A DNA stretch of 64,000 nucleotides from Boletus sp. NGJ (Eukaryota; Basidiomycota; Agaricomycetes; Boletales; Boletaceae), in the NCBI GenBank assembly GCA_019096195.1, contig JAGTXK010000073.1:1488001-1552000 (forward strand), given 5' to 3'. The notes under the pieces were generated by a model. The model did not search any database and was not told where the DNA came from. It saw only the letters and a list, made by a program, of their open reading frames with translations. Within the stretch, counting starts at the first letter, position 1. Each line of letters starts with the position of its first letter. Positions 11,208-23,101 of the stretch are shown piece after piece. A program made the position numbers and the translations under genes.

Positions 11208-12722
11208 TTTTATTTTACCCATTGTTGTGTTCACGTATATGTTTCTCCCGCGATCTATTGGTCAGAACTTACCAAACTGACTGGGAAACAAGAGACCTGT
11301 TGAGTCTCCAGTGTCAACCCACGCCTCTGTTCTCAGGTGCTCGTACTCTTTGATCACCATCTCGTACTCATACCGTTGCAATTTGCCTCACGGAAGTACA
11401 GAATTTGCATTGTTACCCTCACGCTCAGGGTGGTCCATTATTGCGTCAGGCCTAGCGAGACTATTTCTCCCGGTTGATCAACAGCCGAAGCAGCAGCCAT
11501 CGTCTCATCTTGTTCGTGCTTGTTTTTCCTGCCTCAGTCCACTGCGTCTGGCTCTGGTTGTCTTTGCTGGTTCGCCTCAGTCTACCATGCTCTCTGCTCG
11601 TGCGCAGCCCAAGCTTAGACAAGGTACTCGAGCTCGGCTGCAACTCACATGTCGATTATTGACGGTGGTGACGTTCCGTGGACTACATTCGCGGACCACA
11701 GTCCGAGCGCAGTTTCTCATTCGAATCACCCTCTCGAATTCGGGTCTTTTCGAATCGTGATTACTGATCCACTCGAGTCTCCGTCTGCGCAAAACAGCAC
11801 GCCTCCGAGCATACGTGGGCACCGAGCTTGAATCGTCATCTGGACACGAAGCCAACATGTGGCTACGCCACCTAGGCACAAAGCTGGCTCCACACCTCCA
11901 GCTTCGTCGAACGTTCGTAATGACTGCATCATACTCGGCACTTTGTACTTTTTGAACGAGACGGCGACCACCCGTGTGAACGATCTCGAGTGCCACACGC
12001 ACGCTGTCCCGATTTTAGCACGGTGACCACTTGGAAGAAGATATTTTAAAAGGTAAGGATTTACTCGCGCCAAACGTTCCTCTACGTTTAACGGAGGCTG
12101 ATTCGGGGTGCCACTTGAGACGATGGACTCGTTAAGCCACGCTAAGCTTATCGCAGCGATATTACTCTCAGGGGCATGTGATGCCATCAAACAGTGATAA
12201 GGCTAAGCGGTCTTCTACTTCTCCTGTTGCCAATCTGAACAATAATAAGTTACACCCCAATCACTCGGGTGTACCAAGGTAAACCTAGGCAAAAGAATGG
12301 GTATACTGCAAGTTTGGGATTCGAGCGGGGTAAAGGTCGTTGTGGCCTGGATGTGTGGCGCGCGACGGCGGCCGGGTGGCGTGCACTGCGGCAGTGGCTA
12401 TTTTAAACACTGCCTCACAGCGTGTAACATGAGAAGTGCCCCCCCCGTTCATTTTACGAAAAGGAGTCATGGCAAAGAGATACGCCTGGACTCTCAACTT
12501 CTTGCGTTGCTCCATCCCTCTATCAACGAGCCCAAAAGGTTTTTTTCTCGCCTCGTCTCGTTAGGCCAAGCCTCACCGAGCTCTAGGCGTTGGTGCCAGT
12601 GCCCCCATAGAGAACAAATCCGTATGAATCGTTCACAGGCTCTATCTCCACACCCAGGTGCGTTCGATAGACCAGAGAAGTCAATCTCGACCACACACGG
12701 ACGCAATTAAAGTTACTAGCTC
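11208..12722. other. no recognised gene; unassigned open frames
   Basis: The region holds moderately long frames on both strands. On the minus strand, about 12190-11577, frames reading SLAWLNESIVSSGTPNQPP and VALEIVHTGGRRLVQKVQ could be exons of one spliced gene. On the plus strand a frame near 11577 begins MLSARAQPKLRQGTR. None shows a family I recognise or a convincing exon chain. Confidence 0.35.
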
Positions 12723-13657
12723 ATGACGTTCATAGATTTCAGTAGGAAGTTTGTACACGACGCCAAGAACTTGAACGACTCGGAAGTACTGACGTCGTCC
12801 GACAGCGAGACCTCCTTCGATCCACGTGCAAGTCACTGCTATACACCGGATTTCGAAAGCGAGAGCGACGAGGAGACGAAAGCGTATGCACCACTTGACG
12901 GGGCCGCCCAAAATCGCATCCTCTCATCCGTGAGTCCAATCCATGTCCCACTCTGCACCCTCTCAAACGAGTCCCATGTCATTGATAAATCCCCGCATGC
13001 CTCAGGCTGATCACATCCAAGTGCAGGGCGAACCGATCCTGACAGGTCCCCGTGTACGATTTCGTTCGCGCGTGCGGATATCGGCAGGGATGGGTCGGCG
13101 GCAGCGGCGACTTTCGGATGGATTCTCCTCGACTGCTTCTTCCATCTCTGGTTCGCCCTCGTCTTCGATCTCGGCTCCGCTACGGACACAGCATACAGGG
13201 AACAATGGTTGGGTTCCGTTGGGGAGCAGAATGAACCTGTTAGCCTCGCAGGCCGCACCGCACCCTCTGAGCCGAGACGATTGTGCGAGCGCTGGCGGGA
13301 GTGGGAATGGGGACGGGCATGCTCGGATGCAATGTGCACGGTCTTTGCAGATACTTTTGGACGATGATGTTGACGAGCAGACACACCTCATGACGTCTGC
13401 GACTCGGCATTCTTACGTCGGGAACGGGCATGCGCACGATTGGTATCATGACGATGGGGAGCAGGAACAGTGGTGGAGAGAACAGCTGGTGGACGAGGCA
13501 TTTGGAAAATGGCCAACAAGGCTGCTTAATAGGCATGTAAGTTGGCCGTGCTTTCAAGTTGTAGCTGGTCGTTCATGGTCCTTTGCTATGCCAGTGGTGG
13601 TGGTGGCATTTAGAACCCGTCGTATGCTGTTTATGCGAACCAGACGAGCAGGAATGA
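12723..13657 (+). CDS. hypothetical protein with Trp/Cys-rich C-terminus
   Basis: I do not recognise this gene. Exon 1 opens MTFIDFSRKFVHDAKNL and is acidic and serine-rich (SDSETSFDP, ESESDEET). An intron 12931-13026 joins ...NRILSS to GEPILTGPRVRFRSRV, followed by a low-complexity Ser/Gly region, a His/Asp-rich stretch (GHAHDWYHDDGEQEQWW) and EAFGKWPTRLLNRH. A GTAAGT donor at 13537 and a CCAG acceptor at 13594 splice in frame to WWWWHLEPVVCCLCEPDEQE and a stop at 13655-13657. That tail looks like conserved protein, whereas reading through the intron gives an unconvincing extension to 13755. The gene is convergent with chorismate synthase. Confidence 0.6.
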
Positions 13658-13813
13658 TTGCATCCCAGGAGGACTCTATGCTGAATGTATCATGGTGTAA
13701 CAACATTTGTATCGTAAATCCTCTATATATCATGCTGCGTTACAATGCACTCTAAGAAGAAATGTTTGGTTGATACGCTCTTGTTAAAAGGTTTAAAATA
13801 TAAGCAGATTGGA

Positions 13814-15320
13814 TCAATGCTTGGGAATCATCATGGTGGGGGGAAGAGTTGTTATGGGAGGAAGCAAGCTCGTTGCGGTCTTGCGGGCGTTTTGGGCCAT
13901 GAGCTGATCCATCACAACGATGGCTGCCATTGCTTCGACGATGGGGACAGCGCGGGGCACGACACACGGATCATGGCGACCTCGGGCGGCTAAAGTCCCT
14001 GGAGTTCCGTCATATTGAGCGGTGTTCTGCGCCTGTGAAATGGTGGCCGGAGATTTGAATCCGATCCTGTACCAGGTGATCCTCAGATGACCTCCCTCGT
14101 CAGGAAAACTGCAATTATGGACTTGCCTGAAGTAAATGTCTTCGCCGTTGGTGATCCCGCCCTGGATTCCTCCGCTCCAGTTGGTGAAAGTACCGAGTTT
14201 GCCATCCTTGAGCACGAAGGCATCGTTGTGCTTGCTTCCGGGGACTTCGGTACCTTTGAATCCAGACCCGACCTCGAAACCCTTGGTGGCGGGTATAGAG
14301 AGCATAGCATGGGCCAATTTAGCTTCGAACTTGTCGAAGACGGGCTCCCCCAAGCCCGATGGAACGTTACGGATAACACAAGTTACCGTACCTCCGATTG
14401 AATCTTGGGCTTCCTTGGCACGGACAATGCGCTGACCGATCGAGGAAAAGACAGTGAGGTAAGATTAGGCAATCGAGAGTGGGTCGGTTCGGTGTGCCCA
14501 CCTTGGTCATCCGTTCAGCTGTTTCGGGGTAAGGGCAACGTGTAGGATGTTTGTCGACCTCTTCACGAGTAATGGTCGCCAGAAGCTGACGGAATTCGGG
14601 GGTGATGGCGTCTTCGACGTCGTCGTTGTCTTCGTCAGCATCAGGTGTCATGGATGGCGGTGTGACATTTGATGGCAAATGTATCTTGCCGACGGACGAG
14701 ACGAATGCGATAATTTCAATGCCGTAAACCAGTTTCAGGTATTTCTCGGCGATGGCACCAGCAGCAACACGTCCTGTTCAAGTCATCCTGTGAGGAACGG
14801 AGACGCGGGCGACGAAAGATCGGAATTACCGATGGTCTCACGGGCACTGCTGCGCCCACCTCCACTGCTTGCTTTGATGCCGTATTTCTCGAGGTAAGTG
14901 TAGTCCGCGTGACTAGGGCGGGGATAGAGGTCTGTTTCGGAATAGTCTTTTGGGCGCTGATCCTCATTTTTGACGAAGAGCCCAATAGGTGTTCCGAGAG
15001 TGACCCCATGCTCGATTCCGGATTGGACTTGGACCAGATCTTTTTCATCTCTCTGTCGATGAAACGTGAGACGAGGGAGATGGAGCTATGATTAAACACT
15101 TGCAGGTGTAGTCAGATTGCTCTGACCTGGCCTTCTTCGACTCAACTGAACTTGGATGTCCGCAGCGGATAATTCAAGACCCTGGGACTGCTCAGGCGGA
15201 CGATCACGGAACGAAGCACATGAGTCATACCGGAGGACAGCCATCAATGATGGCACCGACGGAAGCGCAGTGGCTCTCGCCGTAGGTGGTGACGCGGAAG
15301 AGAGATCCAAAGGTCGACAT
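13814..15320 (-). CDS. ARO2: chorismate synthase
   Basis: Chorismate synthase makes chorismate from 5-enolpyruvylshikimate-3-phosphate, the last shikimate step before aromatic amino acids. The minus-strand ATG at 15320 gives [19 protein letters not shown] and AIIDGCPP. Later exons give [40 protein letters not shown], the signature block [15 protein letters not shown], and [11 protein letters not shown]. Next come a His-rich linker, [18 protein letters not shown], and [20 protein letters not shown] to the stop at 13816-13814. The last exon contains [19 protein letters not shown] and the C-terminal [20 protein letters not shown]. All conserved FMN- and substrate-binding blocks are present, so the gene looks whole. 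At least five introns are needed. Fungal enzymes are usually bifunctional and reduce their own flavin. Confidence 0.95.
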
Positions 15321-15688
15321 TGCGAGACTGTGATAGAAAGTGGTGGTGAGAGGTAAACGGTAGAGGAGCGAGGCGCTGGGATTCAGCGGACCTTTATAAC
15401 GGCCTCTTGGACTCTCCGGGTCGGCACCCAGGGCAGCGCAAGGCGGTACTCGACCGAGCTAAAGGCGATCCGATACGGATGCCGAGGTCAGCGAGATTAA
15501 GAGAGAGCAGTGCCTTTTGATTCCAACGTCCAGGCCGTTGGATATGTCTGTCGTCGAGTATGATCTCGTGGGAATGACAATGTCACATCAATTCTTCCTC
15601 GTGTACAAAGGGGACCTTATTTACTCGCTACATTTACCACAACCGTCGCGTCAACTATACAAGAAAACGACTCGTCGCACCAACCACC
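15321..15688. promoter_or_regulatory. shared divergent promoter of ARO2 and SAP30-like gene
   Basis: The 368 bases between two start codons that point away from each other must hold both promoters. I see no long repeat or recognisable binding site. A TATA-like 'CTTTATAACGG' lies near 15391. Confidence 0.5.
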
Positions 15689-16392
15689 ATGTCTGCCAAT
15701 GGCTCAGTCTCCGGCGCTGTTGCTTCCGGCTCGAGGTCGCGCCCACAGGCAAGAAAGAAGCCAAGCGACGATGCAGCATACTTTGGACCACCTGTCGCGT
15801 CTAAGAGACAGGCGGTTGATAGGGCAGAGGGAGAACCGCGAGTCAAGAGAAAACGCGTAGAACCACTCAGAAAAATGGACAGGGCGGGCGTCAGCGCAGA
15901 CGCAGAAGAAGAAAAGTCGAGTGTATGTTTCCTCCTCACACAAGACTGCGGCGTTTGCGCGTACAGTCCGATTCAAGTCGGGAAGGCTCACCTGGTCATG
16001 TCCAGATCGACTTCAAGAGCTTACCCACGACCACGCTCCATCGATATATCTCCCACTTCAACCTCATACCTCTCATAAGCCCCTCACCGCTCACATTTGC
16101 CGACCCGCCCACTCCTGCATTCGTTTTGGAACCCACGCCTCACACTGCTCGGGCCCTTAGCCCTCTTGTCATCCCTACGCCGGCGAATCGGCCACGAAGG
16201 GACCCAAAAGACCAGAGCCGAAGACGTAGTTCTCGCCTCTTGGAGGAGAATGAGACTCGCACACCAATACTGTCTGACGTTGCAGAGGTCCATACATTAT
16301 TGGCGACCTTGGCTGAGAGACATTTTCAAGACTATGTGGTCAACGAAATCGATACGCTGGCATCCTTCATGGTCAAAACAAAATGCGAATAA
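15689..16392 (+). CDS. SAP30-like subunit of the Sin3 histone deacetylase complex
   Basis: Exon 1 opens MSANGSVSGAVASGSRSRPQ and is basic (KRKRVEPLRK). It splices after KSS at a GTATGT donor, 15923, to SDSSREGSPGHVQIDFKSL (acceptor just before 15970). The C-terminal domain follows the animal SAP30 pattern: TLHRYISHFNL corresponds to 'TLRRYKRHFKL', and LAERHFQDYVVNEIDTLASF to 'HF..xxVNExDTLxxF'. In the family this part binds the PAH3 region of Sin3. A Pro/Arg-rich insert separates the two halves. The stop is at 16390-16392. The product is about 220 residues. The assignment rests on the two-part C-terminal pattern. Confidence 0.75.
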
Positions 16393-19300
16393 TGTACTTC
16401 ATAGACGCGCACTGGTCGCTGTTCAACGCCGTGTTCTGTGTTTTCACCTCCATTTCCACTCAATCCACACCACTCTGCACTGTTTTGTCTGCCCCTGTGG
16501 ATGAAAACTACCGCTTAATCTGACCCACCGTCGAATTCATTCACGCATTCTGACATTTCCGCCTCGCTTGTTTGCAACCACCCTGTCCCAGCGTTTTCCC
16601 GCACTGTAATCTTATCAGACAAGCAAATGGATGCTGACTAAGCAATTGCAATGATCCGCGACGTACTAGAAAGGCAAGATGCGGGGATGGTGGACACGAT
16701 GGATGTCGTGCCAGATGTTGGTCTGGTAGTTCATGGAGGTATTCCAGCTTTTGTCACCGTCTACGAGCAAAATTTATCCTGGCTGCAGCTTTCCGGAGAT
16801 CCACTTTAGTGGCATGTCGGATTATCGGGTTGCTACGCAGAGGTCTCCGTAGCTATTCTCGCCGACTAGCTGGCTCAGATTTTATCATCTTGTAGCAGTT
16901 CTGTGCAACTCAGTGTGCTTCTATTCTTCACGGAGGGAGCACGGTCTTTCGCGTTGTGGACGATGGACGAATCCCGTTCGTCTACGTATGGATTCCTTGC
17001 AGATCGTCTCGCGGCCTTTATGAAGTCTGCATATGTGTGGCACGAATGAATTCCACCACCGCACCTCCCTGGCTGGTGGACCGATTGCGTCAAGCTGGCC
17101 TCATTGCAGGCAGGCTCGGTGATCATGGTGAAAGTGGCGGATGCAAAGTGGCAGGCCTTGCCAATTCAACACCGTTGGCGCGAGCAAGTACACTCTCACT
17201 GCCTCAACATCAGATCTCCTGTTGGTCGGGTAACGAGATCCTCGAGACGTCGACGAGTTTTGCATCCTCCCCTGTTCCGCACGCCCTTATCTGATCGAAT
17301 TTGATTTTGTTAGCCCTCGACCCCATGGTGTCACTACAAGCTGTTTCGAGAACGAGGGATGGAATCATTTCGTCGTTGGACGTGTCACCTCACTTTCTAT
17401 TCATTCCAGTCGATGTGTTTCTGGTCTTCTAACCACCAGTTATCTACGGATCGACCGAGGATCTTGCATTCGGTTCCATTTTTTCCATCGCGAATTTCCC
17501 TTTTAGCGAAATCTTGGAGGCTTGGCGCGATCCCTCTTGATCAGGCCTTCTTGGTATTGCTGGGCATCGAACGTGGGCCACTGCCTATTTTACAAAGGAG
17601 CAGCAAAATTAATTCTCGACATCCCAGCAATTGAGCGGGGTCACGAGTACTGAGTCATCAACTGCAAGCGATTGGGTCCTCCAACTCAAACTACGTCGAC
17701 ACATTTAACCAAAAGTTGCTTTCTTCCAAAGATTTAATGGGGTGATACCCTACTTTGGACGTCTCTCTTGAGCGCATCACGTACAATCGATGTTGGTGTC
17801 AGACCCCTGCTGCTTTAGGTTTCATTGTTCAACATGCGGATCTCTTAATGATGATGTATACGTACGCTCGCCCCCTTCTTGTTGGGCATGTTATACCGGC
17901 CGTATCCATAACATTCTCGGTGACCACACAGTGGAGGGTGATGGCTGATCACACTGCCGATGCGCGATCAAGAGCCAACTCGGAGAACACTGGTGGGAAC
18001 AATGCGAGGGTAAAACACCGTGCCTTCTCACCATGCATAAACACGAACACGAACGGTCACTGAAAGGGCAGCATGTCGTCCGTGTGCATGCAGGAGGAGG
18101 GCCAGCTGTTGTTTCCCTCAGCGCGGATCCTACTCTGATCGGTTCACCTTTTTCCACACAGTCGGGCGTAATCCTGGAGTCGTGGATTTTTGATTTTATT
18201 TCTCTATCTTGTTGTTTTCTTTCATTTCCGGATTTCGACATTGTAGACTATAATTGTCATTCGCTCGGTTGATGTAAACGTCAACAGCCCCGAACACCAT
18301 TAACCTTTTTTTTTTTTTTTTTGGTTTCTTTTTTTTTTTTTTGAGTGCCTATAAACGTAAAGTACCACGATAACGGACCAAGGGCACACGAATGATCACC
18401 AGTCTGATATATCTACCGGGTCGTGTGTATCTACCCCAATAGGCGAAACGATAACAAGAAATAGATCCGATGACGATGCTATTCCGCGGTTCATAACCTT
18501 TTTGTCAACAGGTTATGAGCCCCGGAATAGCGTCTGCCACCACGACGGGCTGGATCGATCGTCGCCCCTATGGACGTGCAAGACCACTACGCCATATTGC
18601 GTAGCGTTAGTATACACAGTGTCCTTGCCATATCGCCCAGGGGAGACATGCAAGTCCCCCATTTCCTTGCACGATCCAACGTCCGCGGCGACCCACCGCG
18701 TACCGTCATTTCCCAAGAATCACACGGCAGAAAGTGCCTAGATGAAGATCAATGCGATACCACCACCTGTTGATATCTCCACACAGTCATCGCCTGATCC
18801 GACGGCTGTGCGAGACGATCGAAAGAGCATCCCGAGGAATGGGGAAATTAGAAAAAAAATGAAATGAAGGACGGGAGGGTCAGGGCAACGTGTGGATGTG
18901 TGTGGCAAAAAAAAAAAAAAGTGTCGCCGCATCTCCATCTCATCTACTTCTTCCACTCATTCAAGCGACCCTATTACGGAGCTAACCCCATTCAACGAAA
19001 CAGTGACGCATGGTTGGGATGATCGGAGAAGGAAAAAAAAAAAAAAAAAGGATGTGCATGGTTCCTAAACCCAGCAACGCGGAAAAGCGGCAATGAACGC
19101 GTTCCGCGATCCCATATATGCGTGCGTGTTGACAAGTTGGGCAAGGAAGCCACTGATGGCCGGAGAGGTCCGCGAGCGAGGATGTGAGTTGTCATGATTG
19201 ATTGGTAATAATGAAGTCAGATGAGCATGTTTTATAGCGCGAACATCCACAAGGTGCGCAACTTCTTGGTGGAATTTCGGTGAAAGGCTGATAAGGGGTT

Positions 19301-20302
19301 CCTACCCGGGCGGATCTGAGATTGCCTGACCCCTGGTGGTGGGTTCGCCGAAGCAATAGAGGCGCTGAAGCGCGTGGAAATATCGAAACACGTCAAAAAC
19401 ATGAGGGGAAAGACTCGATGAAGCAGTCGCCGTTGCACACCCTCCTGCATTTAGCATTGCTGCCGCACCTGTCACAGAGCACTATGGGGACACGTTCACC
19501 CGCCATGCCCTCGGCGCAAAATCAGGCAACGCTTGCGGGAAATTTAGTTCATCCACGGCAGACAGCATTGCGACCGATCAGGAGGGGAATGATGGCATGA
19601 TTGGGGAAAGGTCGGCGGCGCGTTACATGCGACCGTTGCGACGACCTTGCCTGTCCCGCACAATCGGCGACAGATGACTTCGATGGGTAATACTGATAGA
19701 CGGTGTGGTATGGCAAGGATGCGAAATGAAAATATATATAGATGACAGTGCCACTGCAGGGGGCGGGCAAAGAGCGCCACGGTCAACAAAACATTCCTTG
19801 GATCTTGATGTGGCTCTGTGAACCCTGACTAAGCATCTAGGGGCGAGAGATCAGTGAAACATAGCACTCCATAATGATGAACAGCGCTGCTGCGGTGCGC
19901 ACTTGGCAATTTGTCCGAGGGCACAGAGCGGCACCGAGATGAAGGGGTGCGAGACGATTGTTTGGTGGGCAGCTCCTTCATGGTCGGGGCACGTTCGGAC
20001 CTGCGCGGACAGGATCAGGAATGGTCAGGGATGGTAGCCCCGCAGTTTGAGGGCCCTGCTGGGTCGATCCAATTCCGAAGCAACCTACACCAAACATGTG
20101 GGTTAATTCTAGAAGCGGAGATTCGCATCCCGACACCCTGCAAACAGCAGCTCTCAACACGTGTCACCTGTGGGAGCTTACGAGTGCAATTTCTCAGGCG
20201 TGCTCCTTTGCGCTCTCAGGCGCTATCGTCTACCGAGGATTAGTACCGGTCCTAACGCGAAAACACGCGCGAAGCAGCCATCGACTTCTATTGATGACAG
20301 TC
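16393..20302. other. gene-poor stretch with homopolymer tracts; no gene assigned
   Basis: Nearly 4 kb without a gene I can name. A minus-strand piece at about 16760-16666 (acceptor-like TAG, then SWNTSMNYQTNIWHDI, stop) and a frame LSQLVGENSYGDLC at about 16880 look protein-like but do not join into a gene. Long T runs lie at about 18306-18343 and A runs at about 18907 and 19032. A hairpin lies at 18478-18531. A short motif near 19073 is shared with 8319. Confidence 0.4.
18478..18531. repeat. inverted repeat, 22-base arms, 10-base loop
   Basis: The left arm 18478-18499 and right arm 18510-18531 are reverse complements at 20 of 22 positions, and one of the two mismatches would be a G-U pair in RNA. 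The loop is TTTTGTCAAC. Outside the arms, pairing continues weakly (GAC-GAT versus GTC-TGC side). No open frame explains it. Confidence 0.85.
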
Positions 20303-21465
20303 TCATGAAACAGGTCGGTCTGACTCGGAACTTGGCCTCTTTTCCAAAATTCCATCCACGATGCCAAATTCGAGAGCTTCGAGGGCTTTGCATGCAACGT
20401 GAACGTGGCGATAAATAGCATCAATGAGTCGAACCTTACCTGTCATGAAGTAATCGCGTTCTAACGCCTTCTCTGAGAACAAACTTCAATTCAGAGCATT
20501 CTTCAAGCGGACGGCAGCCGTACCAAAACGTTCCATCCCTGAGGCCTCACTTTCTCCTTCTTTGGCGCAGTGCCGCTGATATATACCTGTTAGTAATTGG
20601 CGCACGCGAAGGATTTCCCTGGCATGAATGGCTATATCGGAAGCTTGTCCAGAAGCCCCGCCAGATGGTTCTAGAGGCGCAAAATGAGCTTTGATGGGAT
20701 GTCAGCGCCGAGTCCTGGGCTTACGATGGATCATAATGCTGGCGTTTGGAAGACAGTGACGTTTCCCCCTTTCACCTGCTAGATGTTCAACTGTGATCAG
20801 AAACCTTTGAGTTGAGGAACGGACCTGCAGCAAGCAGCAAGGAACCCATGGAACACGCCTGTCCAACGCAGTAAGTATGTATGGGTGATGAAACGTACTG
20901 GCAGTCAACGGAATGAATCATTTCTCTTCTGAACATCTTGGACCATGAAACAAACCTGCATCTGTAACGCATTAATTCAATTCCCTCACAAGAATGCCTT
21001 CGCGTTTACAGTGTCATAAATGGCCAGGCCTGCAGTCACACTTCCACCCGGAGAGTTGATGTAGAAGTGGATTGGTTTCGACGTTTCTTCAGCTTCGAGA
21101 AAGAGTAGCTGCGCCACGATCAATGCAGAGTCTGTGTCTCTGATCTGGGGGTCGGTTGATATTAGCCCGCGGGCTCCAAAATGAGTTAACCTTACGGGTC
21201 CATGGAGCATGATCACTCGCTCACGCAGAAGTCGAGAAAATATGTCATATGATCGCTCCCCACGTCCCTGAGTGTGCAATGTCAGTTATGAGGGATCCTG
21301 TGCGTGAAATCTGCTATTTGCACTCACAGTCTGCTCAATCACGATGGGCACGAGGTTCGCTGACGGCGCGTCCCAACTGGTGGCAAGGGGACGGAAATGG
21401 CGACTCGATTGCCTTGCCCAAGGAAGCGACTGCTTGCTGGCCGTTCTCCACGCGCTCCTCAGCAT
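20303..21465 (-). CDS. clpP: mitochondrial ClpP-type serine protease
   Basis: ClpP forms the proteolytic barrel that, in mitochondria, degrades unfolded proteins with ClpX. From the minus-strand ATG at 21465 a basic leader ([20 protein letters not shown]) suits a mitochondrial presequence. It is followed by [48 protein letters not shown] and [19 protein letters not shown]. The catalytic Ser is in [14 protein letters not shown], the His in [12 protein letters not shown], and the Asp in ERDYFMTAKEA. The C-terminus [12 protein letters not shown] ends at TGA 20305-20303. Six or so short introns. An upstream in-frame ATG exists, but the sequence before 21465 is unlike the family. ClpP is absent from many ascomycete yeasts, so its presence fits a filamentous or basidiomycete fungus. 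Confidence 0.95.
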
Positions 21466-21694
21466 TCTGGGGGTTGATGGTAGGGAAAGAACAAGTGCGG
21501 TGTTGCCCTGCTGCAGAGGATGCTCATTGGCCACGTGATTCAATACGCGCAGACAACTTGTGGCGCGTCTCTGTTCGAGTTCAACGTTACACGACACGGC
21601 TGGCGCCAGTGTACGAGGTATGTTATTCACCGTCTATCGTCGCCTGCTCACAAATTCAATGGCTTTCAGACCACTCTGCTCGCTCTCAGCGTGA
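21466..21694. promoter_or_regulatory. shared divergent promoter of clpP and BRL1/BRR6
   Basis: Only 229 bases separate the two opposed start codons, so regulatory sites must be shared or interleaved. No specific site was recognised. Confidence 0.5.
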
Positions 21695-23101
21695 TGGACG
21701 CGCAACGCAGATCCAAGGAGGCACCCATGGATTTTCAATTTACGTCTCGGCCTTCTAGCGGCACAAAGCCAGTCTGGGCAGCATCTCCTGACGAGTTGAA
21801 CACGCCTCGAAAACGTACGTTTCCATGTCCCTTGTGCATGTGTGCGCGTACCAAGCAGTTGCTCCTCAGGCCCTTTCAATGACCTAAACCCCGCATCCCC
21901 GGCCTTCCCCGCATCTCCCTTTACTCCTATGTTTGGTGAAAACCGCAATGTTCCATTCATCTTCCAAAGTCCTCCACCGCAGACGAATCCCCCATATCCG
22001 TGGGTACCACCATCAAACTTCTCTCCCCAAAAAGCGTTCCCTCAGCCTCCTGTTGCGGAGCTTCATGATGTGGACATGTCTGACCTGAGTCCTCCTCCAA
22101 CGGAGGAAAGTGAAAAGGAAAATGGACGGGCTGTGGCGACGGGTGGTCTGAGAAGGGTGTTCAAGCTACGCCAGAAGGCACGCGTTGAGTCTCATTCTAG
22201 GAGGAATAACGAAGATCCGGAACAAACAAGCGAAGATGACAGTGAAGACGACAAAAGTGTCAGACCCCTAACACAGAATACGTCAAATCACTACACACTC
22301 AACATGCCCTCTGCGCCAAGTGCTCACTCTGACACCCCATATGTGTTGCTCGGGTGAGTTCGTGTGCATTATGTATGGTCTGATGAGATCTGACAGGGCA
22401 TAGGTATCTCCAATTCTTCTTCAACTTGGCCCTTGTGCTGGTCTTCCTGTACCTGCTTGTGCAATTCATTCTAACGGTTCAACGTGATGTTGAACATCGA
22501 ATCTCGGAATATTCCATGGGTATGTTCCTATATCAACAGCTGCGGTTGAGCACTGCTTATTGGGGACAATATCAGATATCGTACAGGAGATCGGGGTTTG
22601 CGCCGCTCAATACAAGAACAACTACTGCGAGACTAGCCAAATCCCCGCGATGACACATCAATGCGCTGCTTGGGAAAGTTGCATGAATCGCGATCCAACC
22701 ACAGTTGGTAGAGCCCGGATTGGTGCGGAGCTTATTGCCGAAGTCGTAAATGGATTCGTTGAACCCATCAGCTGGAAGACGCTGGTAAGTGCTGTACTAT
22801 GATGAATATTCTCACAGCTCTACGGGACTGAATTGTTGGCGGCCCATAGGTGTTCTCGTTGACGTCACTCTCCTTCCTGACGCTGTTTGTGAACACGCTG
22901 CTATCGTTATACCGGTCACGTCATCAGGCAGCATCCTCGCCAACGTCGTATGCCGTCGCACCGGTTCCATCGTTCCATCAGCCTTATCTCCCATTACACC
23001 CCAATTTGGGACCGTATCAGAAGGATAAGGCGAATGATTCCCCGGAAGATGCGCCTCGCCGAAGGCGGTTGGAAGGTGGGCAGTCGATTAAAGTGAGATG
23101 A
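21695..23101 (+). CDS. BRL1: nuclear-envelope protein of the Brl1/Brr6 family
   Basis: Brl1 and Brr6 sit in the nuclear envelope and endoplasmic reticulum and help nuclear pore assembly. The N-terminal half is Pro/Ser-rich (NPASPAFPASPFTPMFGENR) and acidic. A first membrane segment reads LALVLVFLYLLVQFILTV. The lumenal family domain follows with DIVQEIGVCAAQYKNNYC, HQCAAWESCMNRD and AEVVNGFVEPISWKTL; its four cysteines form the conserved disulphides. A second membrane segment reads SLTSLSFLTLFVNTLLSLY. The tail is short and basic, with the stop at 23099-23101. The start at 21695 is followed by a second possible ATG twelve codons on. Four introns. The split between Brl1 and Brr6 cannot be made from one sequence. 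Confidence 0.92.

Noticed and set aside
13658-13755. C-terminal extension of the unknown gene at 12723
   Set aside because: It is reached only by reading through a good GTAAGT donor, and its sequence is unlike protein. The spliced tail is more convincing.
18300-18345. T-rich run as a telomere or terminator
   Set aside because: It is two simple T runs with no telomeric unit, in gene-free DNA. Similar A/T runs occur elsewhere in the window.
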